Assembly (NCBI GenBank): GCA_905618915.1
Contig: CAJQTI010000002.1
Location: 42,305 to 106,304, forward strand
Direction of reading: 5' to 3'
Source of the DNA: an uncultured Candidatus Pelagibacter sp.
GTDB lineage: Bacteria > Pseudomonadota > Alphaproteobacteria > Pelagibacterales > Pelagibacteraceae
Length of the DNA stretch: 64,000 bases
Under the pieces are notes generated by a model. That model was not told the origin of the DNA and did not search any database. It saw nothing but the letters and a program-made list of their open reading frames with translations. This document shows, one piece after another, positions 17,753 through 26,774 of this stretch. Every line of letters starts with the position of its first letter. Positions within the stretch are counted from its first letter, which is position 1. The translations under genes were made by a program, and so were the position numbers.

Positions 17753-18595
17753 ATGAAATTATTAAGAGTAGGACAAAAAGGAAAAGAAAAACCAGCTGTA
17801 TTAGATAAAGAGGGTAAAATTAGAGATATTAGCTCTTATATAACAGACTTAAGTCCAGATTATGTAAATTTTGAAACAGTATCTAAATTACAAAATGTAG
17901 ACTTATCATCACTTCCGGAGTTGTCTTCAAATGAGAGAGTTGGATCTTGTATTGCAAAGCCAGGTAAATTTGTTGCAATAGGTTTGAATTATTCAGACCA
18001 TGCAGCTGAAACAGGCGCCGAAGTTCCATCAGAACCAATAACATTTATGAAAGCTACAAGTTCAATTAATGGACCAAATGATGATATTGAAATTGTATCT
18101 GGCTCAACCAAGCTAGATTGGGAAGTAGAGCTTGGAATTATTATTGGTAAAGAAGCTAAACATATCTCGGAAGATAAAGCACAAGATCATATACTTGGAT
18201 ATTGCCTTGTTAACGATGTTAGTGAAAGAGAATGGCAAATTGAGAAAATGGGTCAATGGGTTAAAGGAAAATCTCATGATACTTATGGACCAATTGGACC
18301 TTATTTAGTTACTAAAGATGAAATTACAGACATTAATAATCTTAAAATGAGTCTAGATTTAAATGGAAATAGAATGCAGACTGGAAACACAAGCACTATG
18401 ATATTTAATGTGAATGTTATTGTTTCATATGTAAGTAAATTTATGTCTTTACAAGCAGGAGATATAATTACTACAGGAACTCCTCCAGGAGTAGGAATGG
18501 GAATGAAACCACAGCTATTTCTTAAAGCAGGAGATAGTATGAAATTATCAATCGAAAATTTAGGAGAACAAAACTCTAAAGTGGTTGCTTTATAG
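17753..18595 (+). CDS. Fumarylacetoacetate hydrolase family, diketo-deoxy acid hydrolase
   Basis: 280 aa. The FAH catalytic domain (about 70-280) shows the metal ligands E124 and E126 (DWEVELG) and D155 (LVNDVSERE), and Lys173 in WVKGKSHDTYGPIGPYL. TTGTPPGVGMG near the C-terminus is the usual FAH end motif. By likeness to the L-fucose pathway it would hydrolyse 2,4-diketo-3-deoxy-L-fuconate to pyruvate and lactate; the closely related ketodeoxy-acid dehydratases (XylX type) are an alternative. It is preceded by AAAAAGGAAAG, a good ribosome-binding site. Confidence 0.87.
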   Translation: MKLLRVGQKGKEKPAVLDKEGKIRDISSYITDLSPDYVNFETVSKLQNVDLSSLPELSSNERVGSCIAKPGKFVAIGLNYSDHAAETGAEVPSEPITFMKATSSINGPNDDIEIVSGSTKLDWEVELGIIIGKEAKHISEDKAQDHILGYCLVNDVSEREWQIEKMGQWVKGKSHDTYGPIGPYLVTKDEITDINNLKMSLDLNGNRMQTGNTSTMIFNVNVIVSYVSKFMSLQAGDIITTGTPPGVGMGMKPQLFLKAGDSMKLSIENLGEQNSKVVAL

Positions 18596-18605
18596 TTAGA
18601 TAATT

Positions 18606-19778
18606 GTGAAAATAACTTCTATTAAAAGTCATGTACTTAGATATGAGTTAGAAGCTGAGTTAGGCTATTCACAACAATACTATAAACACCGTACAACCCA
18701 TCTTGTACAAGTAGAAACTGACGAAGGAATTACTGGGTGGGGAGAATGTTTTGGACCAGGTAATATTGCTCTAGCAAATAAATATATTGTTGAAAAAGTT
18801 ATCCAACCATTAATTGTTGGTGAAGACCCTTTAAATAAAGAATATATTTGGCATAAAGTTTACAATTTACTAAGAGATAGTGGGCAAAAAGGAATGCCTA
18901 TTCAAGCACTATCAGGCATCGATATAGCTTTATGGGATATTCTTGGTAAGAAAACTAAAACTCCTCTTTATCAGTTAGTTGGTGGAAAGTGTAATGATCA
19001 AATTCCAGTTTATGGATATGGAATGATGTTACAGAAAAAATCAGTTGATGAGTTAGTTGAATTATTCAAAGAAGAGGCAAAACAAATTAAATCCAAAAAC
19101 TTTAAAGCAATGAAAATGAAAATTGGACTAGGTCCAAAAGAAGATCTTAAGTTAGTTCAAGCAGTTAGAGAAGCCATTGGTAAAGATTTTAAATTAATGG
19201 TGGATGCAAATCATGCTTATAATGTAAATGATGCTTTGTATGTTGGAAGAGGTTTGGATGAATTGGATATTTTTTGGTTTGAAGAGCCGGTAGCACCTGA
19301 AAATTATGATGGATACAAAGAATTAAAACAGAAAATAAATACTAATATTGCTGGTGGTGAGGCAGAATTTACAAAATACGGTTGGAACGAGTTAATTAAA
19401 AACAAATGTATTGATATAGCTCAACCAGAAGTTTGTGGTTTAGGTGGCATTACAGAGTATTTAAAAGTATCAGCAATAGCTCAGGCAAATTTTATACCAG
19501 TTATTAATCATGTTTGGGGATCAGCTGTAAGTATTGCTGTTAACTTGCATCTGCTAATAGCTCAGCCTGATATGCCAGGTGGATTATTCCAATCAAAACC
19601 AATGTTAGAATTTGATACAACAGAAAAGAATATCTTTATTACCGATCTCCCCCAGGAAGATTTTTCTATTTTAGATCAAGTAAAACAAAATAATGGATTT
19701 GCCTCAATTACTGATAATCCAGGTATTGGAATAACACCTAATGAAGATTTTATTAAGGAATTTGAAGTTAATGAATAA
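18606..19778 (+). CDS. Enolase-superfamily enzyme, galactarolactone cycloisomerase-like
   Basis: 390 aa with a GTG start 10 nt after the FAH gene. MR/MLE architecture: an N-terminal capping domain (1-125, with GWGECFGPGN and SGIDIALWDI), then a barrel with the KxK motif (AMKMKIG, near 175-180), metal ligands in VDANHAY, WFEEPV and AGGEAEF, and the general base in INHVWGSAV. From memory it is closest to Agrobacterium D-galactarolactone cycloisomerase, which opens a sugar lactone to a 2-keto-3-deoxy acid; a sugar-acid dehydratase is also possible. It overlaps the lactonase gene by 8 nt. Confidence 0.83.
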   Translation: MKITSIKSHVLRYELEAELGYSQQYYKHRTTHLVQVETDEGITGWGECFGPGNIALANKYIVEKVIQPLIVGEDPLNKEYIWHKVYNLLRDSGQKGMPIQALSGIDIALWDILGKKTKTPLYQLVGGKCNDQIPVYGYGMMLQKKSVDELVELFKEEAKQIKSKNFKAMKMKIGLGPKEDLKLVQAVREAIGKDFKLMVDANHAYNVNDALYVGRGLDELDIFWFEEPVAPENYDGYKELKQKINTNIAGGEAEFTKYGWNELIKNKCIDIAQPEVCGLGGITEYLKVSAIAQANFIPVINHVWGSAVSIAVNLHLLIAQPDMPGGLFQSKPMLEFDTTEKNIFITDLPQEDFSILDQVKQNNGFASITDNPGIGITPNEDFIKEFEVNE

Positions 19779-20682
19779 AATTCAAACGTCAGAACCAAAA
19801 ACACTTTGGAAACTAAAATGTAAATTGGGTGAAGGAACTTTGTGGGTCAAAGAACATAATTCAATATATTTTGTAGACATTAAAAAAAAACAAATTTGTA
19901 TTTTAAATACCAATAATAATAAAAAAAAAATATTTAAAGTTAATAAGGAAATAGGATTTTTAGCACATGTTAGAGATAATATTTTTATTTTAGGACTTCA
20001 AGGGGAATTACGAATTCAAAATTTAAAATCAAAAAAAATTATTAAATCAATCTTGATAGAACCAGATATTAAATTAAACAGAACTAACGATGGTAAAACA
20101 GATCCAGCTGGAAATTTATGGTTTGGCACAATGGATAACTTAGAGAGAAAAATTGAAAAGGGATCATTATATAAATTAGATAAAAATTTAATACTTACTA
20201 AAGTTGATACTAATTACATGATTACAAATGGTCCCGCTTTTATTGATCAGTATAATTTTTATCATACAGACAGTAGTAAAAAATTAATTTATAAAATTAA
20301 GATTAATAAAAAAGACAAAATTATAAGTAAAAAAATATTTAAAAAATTCCATATAAAAGATGGCTCACCAGATGGAATGACACTAGACAAGAATCAAAAT
20401 TTATGGGTAGCTCATTATCATGGTGCTTGTGTCTCTGTTTTCAATAAAAAAGGAAACATGATACATAAAATTGAACTTCCAGCAAAAAATATTACTAATT
20501 GTGCATTTGGAGGTAAGAAAAATTCTGAAATTTTCATTACTTCAGCAACAAAAGGAATGAATACCAGAGAGTTGAAAAAATATAGTTACTCTGGATTTTT
20601 ATTTAGTGTAAAAACTAATACGAGAGGATTTTTACAAAAAAAATTTATTTTAAGTAATGAAAAAAAGAGATCTTTACTATGA
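19771..20682 (+). CDS. SMP-30/gluconolactonase family lactonase
   Basis: 303 aa from the chosen ATG at 19771; an in-frame ATG at 19741 would give 313 aa but overlap the upstream gene by 38 nt. The six-bladed SGL propeller signatures are present: KLGEGTLW (metal Glu), RTNDGKTDPAGNLWFGTMD (Asn/Asp ligands) and DGSPDGMTLD (catalytic-type Asp). It hydrolyses aldonolactones to aldonates, the step between an aldose dehydrogenase and a dehydratase. It is strongly Lys/Asn rich. Its 3' end overlaps the ppc start by 26 nt. Confidence 0.85.
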   Translation: MNKIQTSEPKTLWKLKCKLGEGTLWVKEHNSIYFVDIKKKQICILNTNNNKKKIFKVNKEIGFLAHVRDNIFILGLQGELRIQNLKSKKIIKSILIEPDIKLNRTNDGKTDPAGNLWFGTMDNLERKIEKGSLYKLDKNLILTKVDTNYMITNGPAFIDQYNFYHTDSSKKLIYKIKINKKDKIISKKIFKKFHIKDGSPDGMTLDKNQNLWVAHYHGACVSVFNKKGNMIHKIELPAKNITNCAFGGKKNSEIFITSATKGMNTRELKKYSYSGFLFSVKTNTRGFLQKKFILSNEKKRSLL

Positions 20683-23347
20683 AAGAATACCTACTAAGCT
20701 TTTAAGAGAAGATATAAGGCTATTAGGTACATTTTTGGGAAGAGTTATAAGAGATCAAGAAGGTTTAGCTTTTTATAAAATAGTAGAAAGATTAAGGCTT
20801 TTATCAAAAAACACCTTATTAGATAAAAATAAAAGCAAAGTTTTTTTAAAAGTCTCAAAAGAAGTTAAAAAACTTAAACCAAAAGATATTTTTAGATTAA
20901 CTCGATCATTTTCACATATTTTAAATTTAATGAATCTAGCTGAGTCTCTGGACGCATCTAGAAAACTGAATGAATATGAAAATCCTTACTTTAAAAATAA
21001 AAATCAAAATATCTTTATTGAAGACATAATAAAAAATCTTTTTAAAAATAGAAACATTTCCAATAATAAGATTTATGAACAAGCAACAAAACTAGATATA
21101 GGAATAGTACTCACAGCGCATCCAACTGAAGTTAAAAGAAGAACTTTAATTCAAAAATATGCAAATTTAATAGAATTAATGGAACAGAGGCATCTTTATA
21201 AAAAATACCCAACAAAAATATTAGAAATAGACAGAAAGATTTATACTGAAATTACAGTTATTTGGAAAACAGATGAATTGAAAAGATCAAAACCCTCACC
21301 ACTAGATGAGGCTAAGTGGGGTTTGGCAGTAATAGAAGATAGTTTATGGGATACAATTCCAAAAGTTTATAAAAGATTAAATGATATTTTTAGAAAAAAC
21401 TTAGGTAAAGATTTGCCACGTGGATATAATCCTATTCAATTTGGTTCTTGGATGGGAGGTGATCGTGATGGCAACCCTAATGTTACTGCCGATGTTACAA
21501 AAAAAGTAATTTTATTTTCTAGATGGCAAGCAGCAAAATTATATGAAAAAGAACTTACAAAACTAATTCAAGATTTGTCCATGAAAGAATGCTCTCCTAG
21601 GATAAAGAAAATTGCAGGTAATAGCTTTGAGCCATACAGAGTTTATCTTAGACCTATTAGAGACAAGATAAGATTAACTTATCAACTAATTGAAAAACAT
21701 CTAAATAATAATAAATCATTAAATGAGAAAAAATTACTAACAGATAAAAATGAAATCTTAAAACCACTAAGAGAAGTTAGGGAGTCATTAAATTTAAATC
21801 TTGGTCAACATATTGCTAATGCAGATTTACTAGATCTTATTAGAAGAGTACGGTGCTTTGGAATAAATCTTGCTAGACTTGATATAAGACAAGAGTCATC
21901 AAGACATCAAAAACTCATTGCCGATGTTCTAAATAAAAAATACAAAATTAATTTTTCTAGCTTAAGTGAAGGTAAAAAAATTAATTTATTAAACCTATTA
22001 ATTAAACAAAAAAAATATTTTATTAATAATCTAAAAATTAAACATAAAGATAATAAAGAAGTCTGGAATACCTTTAAACAAATATCAAAAGAACCCGAGC
22101 AATGTATGGGAGCGTATGTTATTTCCATGACTTCAAAGGCATCAGATATTTTATCAGTCTATTTTTTACAAAAACAAGCTGAAACTAAAAATTTATTAAG
22201 AGTAGTACCACTTTTTGAAACTTTAGATGATTTAAAAAATGCCAAAAGTGTTATGGAAAATATTTTCAAATTATCTTGGTATCGAAGGCTTATTAATCAT
22301 AAACAAGAAGTGATGATTGGATATTCAGACTCTAGTAAGGATGCTGGAAAATTATCTGCCAGTTGGCATCAATACAAACTACAAGAAGAATTAAGAAATC
22401 TCGCAAAGAAATATAAAATAGATCTAGTATTTTTTCATGGAAGAGGTGGATCTGCAGGAAGAGGAGGTGGACCCATTCAGGCAACACTTAAATCACAACC
22501 TGCAAATACAGTTAATGGCAAAATTCGAATTACTGATCAGGGAGAGGTTATTCAGCAAAAATATGGTTATAAACCTTTAGCTGAATACAATCTTTGTAGC
22601 TATATAGGTGCTGTTATGGACGCCTCTTTAAACCCTCCACCAAAGTCTAAAAAAAACTGGCGCGTATTAATTGAAAAAATGTCAGAAATAGCAACATCTT
22701 CATATAGAAAAAATTTAAATCAAAGTGAAGATTTTATAAGATATTTTAAAACTGTTACACCACATAAATCTTTGGGTAAACTTGCTATCGGTTCAAGACC
22801 TGCAAAAAGAAATAATGTAGATAATATTCAAAGTTTAAGAGCAATCCCTTGGGTTTTTGCCTGGACACAAATTCGATTAATGTTGCCTGCGTGGTTAGGA
22901 ACGACAGAGGCATTAAGATATGGTTCAATCAAAAAATTTTCTAAAACATTAACTGATATGGAAAAAAATTGGCCATATTTTGTGTCCACTATGGATATAT
23001 TAGATATGGTAATTACAAAAGTAGATCCTGAAATTTCAATTATATATGAAAACAATTTAGCTGACAGTGCTTTAAAAAGAATTGGAAAAAAACTTCGATT
23101 TCAATTTGACGCATTGGTAAAATTACACAACAAGATTACACCTAAAGAGGTATTTAAAGAAAGAAAAGAATTTAGAAAAGCTTTATTTATAAGAAACAAT
23201 TATACAGAAACTTTAAATATATTACAGGCAACTATTATGAACAAAATTAACAATAATAAATATAAAAAATTAAATAAAAAATTTCTTGATGATGCCTTAA
23301 TGACATCTATTGCAGGTATCTCTGCTGCTATGAAGAATACAGGTTAA
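20657..23347 (+). CDS. ppc: Phosphoenolpyruvate carboxylase
   Basis: 896 aa, full length. It carboxylates PEP to oxaloacetate in the cytoplasm (anaplerosis). The catalytic His155 lies in VLTAHPTEVKRRTL, followed by FGSWMGGDRDGNP, the mobile loop FHGRGGSAGRGGGP (about 590-603), and the canonical C-terminal GISAAMKNTG. It overlaps the lactonase gene by 26 nt and is followed directly by ccdA, so it sits at the end of the sugar-acid operon, where pathway pyruvate and PEP would feed the TCA cycle. An in-frame later start is possible, but residues 1-30 look family-like. Confidence 0.95.
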   Translation: MKKRDLYYERIPTKLLREDIRLLGTFLGRVIRDQEGLAFYKIVERLRLLSKNTLLDKNKSKVFLKVSKEVKKLKPKDIFRLTRSFSHILNLMNLAESLDASRKLNEYENPYFKNKNQNIFIEDIIKNLFKNRNISNNKIYEQATKLDIGIVLTAHPTEVKRRTLIQKYANLIELMEQRHLYKKYPTKILEIDRKIYTEITVIWKTDELKRSKPSPLDEAKWGLAVIEDSLWDTIPKVYKRLNDIFRKNLGKDLPRGYNPIQFGSWMGGDRDGNPNVTADVTKKVILFSRWQAAKLYEKELTKLIQDLSMKECSPRIKKIAGNSFEPYRVYLRPIRDKIRLTYQLIEKHLNNNKSLNEKKLLTDKNEILKPLREVRESLNLNLGQHIANADLLDLIRRVRCFGINLARLDIRQESSRHQKLIADVLNKKYKINFSSLSEGKKINLLNLLIKQKKYFINNLKIKHKDNKEVWNTFKQISKEPEQCMGAYVISMTSKASDILSVYFLQKQAETKNLLRVVPLFETLDDLKNAKSVMENIFKLSWYRRLINHKQEVMIGYSDSSKDAGKLSASWHQYKLQEELRNLAKKYKIDLVFFHGRGGSAGRGGGPIQATLKSQPANTVNGKIRITDQGEVIQQKYGYKPLAEYNLCSYIGAVMDASLNPPPKSKKNWRVLIEKMSEIATSSYRKNLNQSEDFIRYFKTVTPHKSLGKLAIGSRPAKRNNVDNIQSLRAIPWVFAWTQIRLMLPAWLGTTEALRYGSIKKFSKTLTDMEKNWPYFVSTMDILDMVITKVDPEISIIYENNLADSALKRIGKKLRFQFDALVKLHNKITPKEVFKERKEFRKALFIRNNYTETLNILQATIMNKINNNKYKKLNKKFLDDALMTSIAGISAAMKNTG

Positions 23348-24055
23348 ATGATTGAATTATTAATTGCCTTTGGGGCAGGACTTATAAGTTTTTTATCTCC
23401 ATGTGTTTTACCTTTAATACCAGGTTATATTTCTTTTATTACAGGAAACTCTTTGAATGACTTATTAGAAAGTAAAAAAATTAACATAAAACCCTTAATA
23501 TTATTCACCTTAGGATTTTCCACTGTTTTTATTATATTTGGGGCAGCTGCTTCTTACTTAGGGCAAGTATTACTACAAAATTCAGAAACATTAAGAATAA
23601 TTGCTGGTTTAATTATCATTATATTTTCTTTACAATTAATTGGAATCATAAATATTAATTTTTTAAATTTCGAAAAAAAGATTTATACCAAAAAAAATAA
23701 TAATATTTGGTTTTCATTTATTATCGGTATGGCTTTTGGTTTTGGATGGACACCTTGTATTGGTCCAATTTTGGGTTCAATTCTTGCATTAGCTTCTACA
23801 GAAGAAACAATATTTAAAGCTATAATATTACTTAGCTTTTATTCACTTGGGTTAGCAATACCGTTCATTTTATCAGGTTATCTAATGCAAAGATTTTTGA
23901 TGTTTTCTAAAAATTTTAAAAAGAATATTAATTTAGTCACAAAGGGTGGAGGTGTAATACTTTTAATAACTGGAGCTCTAATTTTGACAAACCAATTGCA
24001 AATTTTAGGCTACTATATTTTAAACTATTTACCATTTTTGCAAAATTTCGGTTAA
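23348..24055 (+). CDS. ccdA: Cytochrome c biogenesis protein CcdA
   Basis: 235 aa, six membrane helices. The two redox cysteines are in LSPCVLPLIPGYISFITG (helix 1) and GWTPCIGPILGSILALAS (helix 4). CcdA passes electrons from cytoplasmic thioredoxin to periplasmic thiols used for heme attachment to apocytochrome c. Its ATG follows the ppc stop without a gap. No other cytochrome c maturation gene is seen nearby. Confidence 0.92.
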   Translation: MIELLIAFGAGLISFLSPCVLPLIPGYISFITGNSLNDLLESKKINIKPLILFTLGFSTVFIIFGAAASYLGQVLLQNSETLRIIAGLIIIIFSLQLIGIININFLNFEKKIYTKKNNNIWFSFIIGMAFGFGWTPCIGPILGSILALASTEETIFKAIILLSFYSLGLAIPFILSGYLMQRFLMFSKNFKKNINLVTKGGGVILLITGALILTNQLQILGYYILNYLPFLQNFG

Positions 24056-24078
24056 TAGGTTAATAACAATCTATACTT

Positions 24079-24660
24079 ATGAAAATTTATCAAATTGATT
24101 CAAGTGCCAGAAAAGAAGGGTCAAGTTCAAGAGCACTAGCAAAAAAATTATTAGATAAGATCAAAAAACCAGGTGATGAAGTAATTTATAGAGATTTAGA
24201 TGATGATATGCTTTTTGTTAGTGGCTTAACCGAGTCTGGAATGAAAATCCCAGAAAAAGACCAGACTGAAGAGCATAAAAAAATGTTTGAACTATCAGAT
24301 AAACTTGTAAGTGAATTAAAAGAAAGCGATATAATTATAATTTCAGCGCCAATTTATAATTATGGTCCTCCAGCAACTCTTAAAGCTTGGTGTGACCTAG
24401 CAGCAAGAATTGGTGAGACTTTCAGGTTTAAACCTAATGGGAGAAGAGAGGGATTGCTTAAAAATAAACAAGCTTATTTAGTAATTACTTCGGGTGGAAC
24501 TAAATTAAATAGCTCAGAGGATTTTTTAACTCCCTGGTTAAAATTCATATTAAATTTCTTTGGAATTGAAAAAGTTGAAGTAATAAGTGCTGATCAAATG
24601 GCGTTGGATTATGAGAAATCAATTAAAGAAGCTGAAAAACAAATTGAAAATATCATTTAA
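24079..24660 (+). CDS. FMN-dependent NADH:quinone reductase/azoreductase (AzoR family)
   Basis: 193 aa flavodoxin-like fold. The opening IYQIDSSARKEGSSSRALAK matches the AzoR phosphate-binding loop for FMN, and SAPIYNYGPPATLKAWCDL is the classic AzoR motif (around 90-108), with TSGG near 138. It performs two-electron reduction of quinones or azo compounds and so lowers oxidative stress. Its stop overlaps the next ATG by one base. Confidence 0.87.
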   Translation: MKIYQIDSSARKEGSSSRALAKKLLDKIKKPGDEVIYRDLDDDMLFVSGLTESGMKIPEKDQTEEHKKMFELSDKLVSELKESDIIIISAPIYNYGPPATLKAWCDLAARIGETFRFKPNGRREGLLKNKQAYLVITSGGTKLNSSEDFLTPWLKFILNFFGIEKVEVISADQMALDYEKSIKEAEKQIENII

Positions 24661-25466
24661 TGAATTTATTAAATAAAAAAGATTACAAGTTATATTCTAA
24701 TTTTCTAAATACCTTAGCAAAAGACCTAAATAGATTTTATTTTTCAAAACTTAACAAAACTTTCAAGATATCTAACAAACTTAAAGATAAAGGTTATGAC
24801 CCAGTAACAACATCTGACAAAGCATTTGAAAAATTTATTAGATTAAAGATTAAAAAAAAATTTCCAAGTCATCAAGTTATAGGTGAAGAGTTTGGTCACA
24901 AAAAATCAACTAGTGATTACACGTGGGTTATAGATCCAATTGATGGGACAAGATCATTTGTAATAGGTAATCCAACATGGAGCAATTTAATATCTCTAAA
25001 TTTTAAAGGCAATCCCGTTATAGGATTAGCAAATTTTCCAATACTAAATAAATACTATTTAAATTTTGACAATAAAAACTCTTTTGTTTTTGAAAAAAGT
25101 AAAAAAAGAAAAATCTCTGTTTCAAAAAATATATCGTTTAGTCAGATCAAAGTATCAGGGGCTTTTCATGGGGCAATCTCTCTTAAACAACAAATGACAA
25201 TTCCAAAAGTTTTAAAATTAATGCAATTTCCAACTGCAGATGCATTAAGTTACTCCCATTTATGTGAGGGAAAAATTGATGTTGTTTTTCAAGCTACTAA
25301 TAAAATTTGGGATATTCACCCATTGATACCAATTATAAAAGCTGCAGGAGGAGTTGTTACAACTTGGGATAATAGAGATGCAGTTAATGCTGGAAGTATT
25401 TTAGTTTCAGCTAATCATTCTATTCATAATAAAATGCTTAAACTTTTAAAGCCAGTTTCAAAATAA
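24660..25466 (+). CDS. Inositol monophosphatase family phosphatase (HisN-like)
   Basis: 268 aa. IMPase metal motifs: VIGEEFGH (about 76-83) and WVIDPIDGTRSFVIG (about 92-106), then IWDIHPLIPIIKAAGG near the C-terminus, where the motif-3 Asp sits. Family members hydrolyse inositol-1-phosphate, histidinol phosphate or related monophosphates. The TRSFVIG continuation and length favour the HisN-type histidinol-phosphatase, but this is not certain. The gene is coupled to the azoreductase (TAATG) and abuts the DUF924 gene. Confidence 0.85.
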   Translation: MNLLNKKDYKLYSNFLNTLAKDLNRFYFSKLNKTFKISNKLKDKGYDPVTTSDKAFEKFIRLKIKKKFPSHQVIGEEFGHKKSTSDYTWVIDPIDGTRSFVIGNPTWSNLISLNFKGNPVIGLANFPILNKYYLNFDNKNSFVFEKSKKRKISVSKNISFSQIKVSGAFHGAISLKQQMTIPKVLKLMQFPTADALSYSHLCEGKIDVVFQATNKIWDIHPLIPIIKAAGGVVTTWDNRDAVNAGSILVSANHSIHNKMLKLLKPVSK

Positions 25467-26027
25467 ATGCACACAAGAACTAAAAAAATATTAGATTTTT
25501 GGTTTAAAGACACTCCACCAAAAAAAAGATTTCAAAAACATAAAGATTTTGATGCACTAATAAAAAAGAATTTTTTAAAAGATTATGAGCTAGCCGGTTC
25601 AAATGAGTATGATGACTGGCAAGATAGCCCCCTTGGTTCTTTATCTCTAGTTATTTTATTTGATCAATTTTCAAGAAATATGTTTAGAGATGACCCAAAA
25701 GCCTTTAGCAAAGATCATAAAGCAAGGTTGATAGTTAACGATTCTGTTTATGCAGGCTTTTTAGATGAAATGGATCAAGATCAAAGACTTTTTATGATAT
25801 TACCACTAATTCACAGTGAAGAGATCACAGATCATGATATGGCATATTATTTGCTAGATAAATTCTTAAAAGATCATCCAGGTTTAATCTCTATAAAAAA
25901 ATCTTGGAAAGATCACACTTTAGTAATAAAGAAATTTCACAGATATCCTCATCGAAACTTAGTGTTGGATAGAAAATCTACTCCTGAGGAAATAGAGTTT
26001 CTAGCTCAACCAAATTCATCCTGGTAA
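25467..26027 (+). CDS. DUF924 family protein
   Basis: 186 aa. The start (TKKILDFWFKDTPPKKRF) and the segments SLVILFDQFSRNMFRDD and MILPLIHSEE are the DUF924 signature. It is helical and cytoplasmic. The biochemical role of the family is not established. It is the last gene of the ppc-ccdA-azoreductase-phosphatase run; a perfect 17-bp inverted repeat starts 3 nt after its stop. Confidence 0.87.
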   Translation: MHTRTKKILDFWFKDTPPKKRFQKHKDFDALIKKNFLKDYELAGSNEYDDWQDSPLGSLSLVILFDQFSRNMFRDDPKAFSKDHKARLIVNDSVYAGFLDEMDQDQRLFMILPLIHSEEITDHDMAYYLLDKFLKDHPGLISIKKSWKDHTLVIKKFHRYPHRNLVLDRKSTPEEIEFLAQPNSSW

Positions 26028-26029
26028 AA

Positions 26030-26046
26030 TGTTCACTAAGTGAACA
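26030..26046. repeat. 17-bp perfect inverted repeat
   Basis: TGTTCACT-A-AGTGAACA is a palindrome with one central base, just after the DUF924 stop. It could be an operator or a short RNA stem; there is no T tract after it, so it is not a canonical terminator. Confidence 0.6.
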
Positions 26047-26184
26047 GATAAAATAAGGTATTCAATCTTTGCATTGCTGTAGTGACAATATTTCATTTCA
26101 ATATCTTAGTGCGCTGTCTATAAGGAGCGTACAAAATTAAAAAATTAACATTATCTTCTCTCTCTATTAGATAGTTAATATTAG

Positions 26185-26212
26185 CTTCCCTCGAAAGAGG
26201 GAAGTTTCTTAT
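26185..26212 (+). terminator. GNRA-loop hairpin with T-rich tail
   Basis: An 8-bp perfect stem (CTTCCCTC / GAGGGAAG) closed by a GAAA tetraloop is followed by TTTCTTATT. It ends 42 nt before the DUF952 start, so it either ends the upstream transcript or attenuates DUF952. Confidence 0.7.
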
Positions 26213-26246
26213 TGTCATCATCTCCACTGAATTATATAAATTTTAA

Positions 26247-26591
26247 ATGAATTTCAAATTTGTTTATAAAATATGTACAAAATCAGAATGGCAAGAAATT
26301 AAGAGCAATGGTCAACTAACAGGTTCTAAAAAAGATTTAGAAGATGGTTACATTCATTTTTCAAGTGATGATCAAGTTGCTGGAACTCTTAAAAGATTTT
26401 ACCAAAACCAAAAAGATTTAATTTTATTAAAAGTAGATACTTTAAAGCTAGATCATTTAGTTTGGGAACAAGCATCAAATGGAACCATGTTTCCACATCT
26501 TTATTCACCATTAGATATTTCTAATGTAGTAAATGAATTTGATATCACTTTAGATGATGAAGGCACTCACGTTTTGCCAAATATTTTTTAA
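26247..26591 (+). CDS. DUF952 family protein
   Basis: 114 aa. KICTKSEWQEIKSNG, DGYIHFSSDDQVAGTLKRFY and GTMFPHLYSPLDISNV are the defining DUF952 segments. It is a small cytoplasmic protein distantly related to ADP-ribosyltransferase-like folds; the function is unknown. It stands alone between two structured intergenic regions. Confidence 0.85.
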   Translation: MNFKFVYKICTKSEWQEIKSNGQLTGSKKDLEDGYIHFSSDDQVAGTLKRFYQNQKDLILLKVDTLKLDHLVWEQASNGTMFPHLYSPLDISNVVNEFDITLDDEGTHVLPNIF

Positions 26592-26690
26592 CTGATCTTT
26601 TAAGGGGGTCACCCTTTCGGTAAACTCCAAAAGAGTTCCCCTGTAAGTCAGCGGTTTACGCTAAAATCTATAATAATAGATTTTTTATTT
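26592..26690 (+). ncRNA. Candidate structured RNA with terminal hairpin
   Basis: Just after DUF952, AGGGG (from about 26603) can pair with CCCCT (about 26638-26642). An inner AACTC-CAAAA-GAGTT stem stacks on it and a bulge carries GTCACCCTTTCGGTA. GTAAAC in that bulge can alternatively pair with GTTTAC downstream (in GCGGTTTACGC), suggesting a pseudoknot or a switch. A terminator (26663-26690) closes the unit. Neighbouring genes converge here, so this is not a 5' leader; it is either an ncRNA or a long 3' UTR of DUF952. No known family was recognised. Confidence 0.5.
26663..26690 (+). terminator. Intrinsic terminator
   Basis: A 9-bp stem (AAAATCTAT / ATAGATTTT) with an AATA loop is followed by TTATTTT. 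It ends the structured segment downstream of DUF952. Confidence 0.78.
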
Positions 26691-26710
26691 TCTATGGTCT
26701 TATTAGGTCT

Positions 26711-26764
26711 TTGATTATTAAATCACACCAGTTATGTGTCAGGTGGTGATAAGTTCATAATCAA
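26711..26764. other. Long imperfect hairpin next to an anti-SD-like sequence
   Basis: TTGATTAT (26711-26718) pairs with ATAATCAA (26757-26764); inside it ATCACACC (26722-26729) pairs with GGTGGTGAT (26742-26750) with one bulged G. Directly after comes CCTCCTTT (26765-26772), identical to the 16S 3' anti-Shine-Dalgarno core. Read on the minus strand this is AAAGGAGG, six bases before an ATG that opens an eight-codon frame (26732-26758). Role unknown. Confidence 0.5.
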
Positions 26765-26774
26765 CCTCCTTTAT

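Larger units (their letters stand above)
26028..26212 (+). ncRNA. Candidate non-coding RNA ending in a terminator
   Basis: This 185-nt stretch has no convincing gene but has four possible stems in order: TGTTCAC/GTGAACA; GTGCGCT/AGCGTAC near 26110-26130 (one G-U pair); TTAAC..TATCT/AGATA..GTTAA near 26136-26178; and the final CTTCCCTC-GAAA-GAGGGAAG (26185-26204) with a GNRA loop and TTTCTTATT. Size and layout would fit a small RNA (6S-like in length) or a long 5' leader of the DUF952 gene. I could not match it to a named family. Confidence 0.4.

Noticed and set aside
26757..26772. Possible 16S rRNA 3'-end fragment (CCTCCTTT)
   Set aside because: Only the 8-base anti-SD core matches; the preceding bases do not fit the conserved 16S end, so it is not an rRNA remnant.
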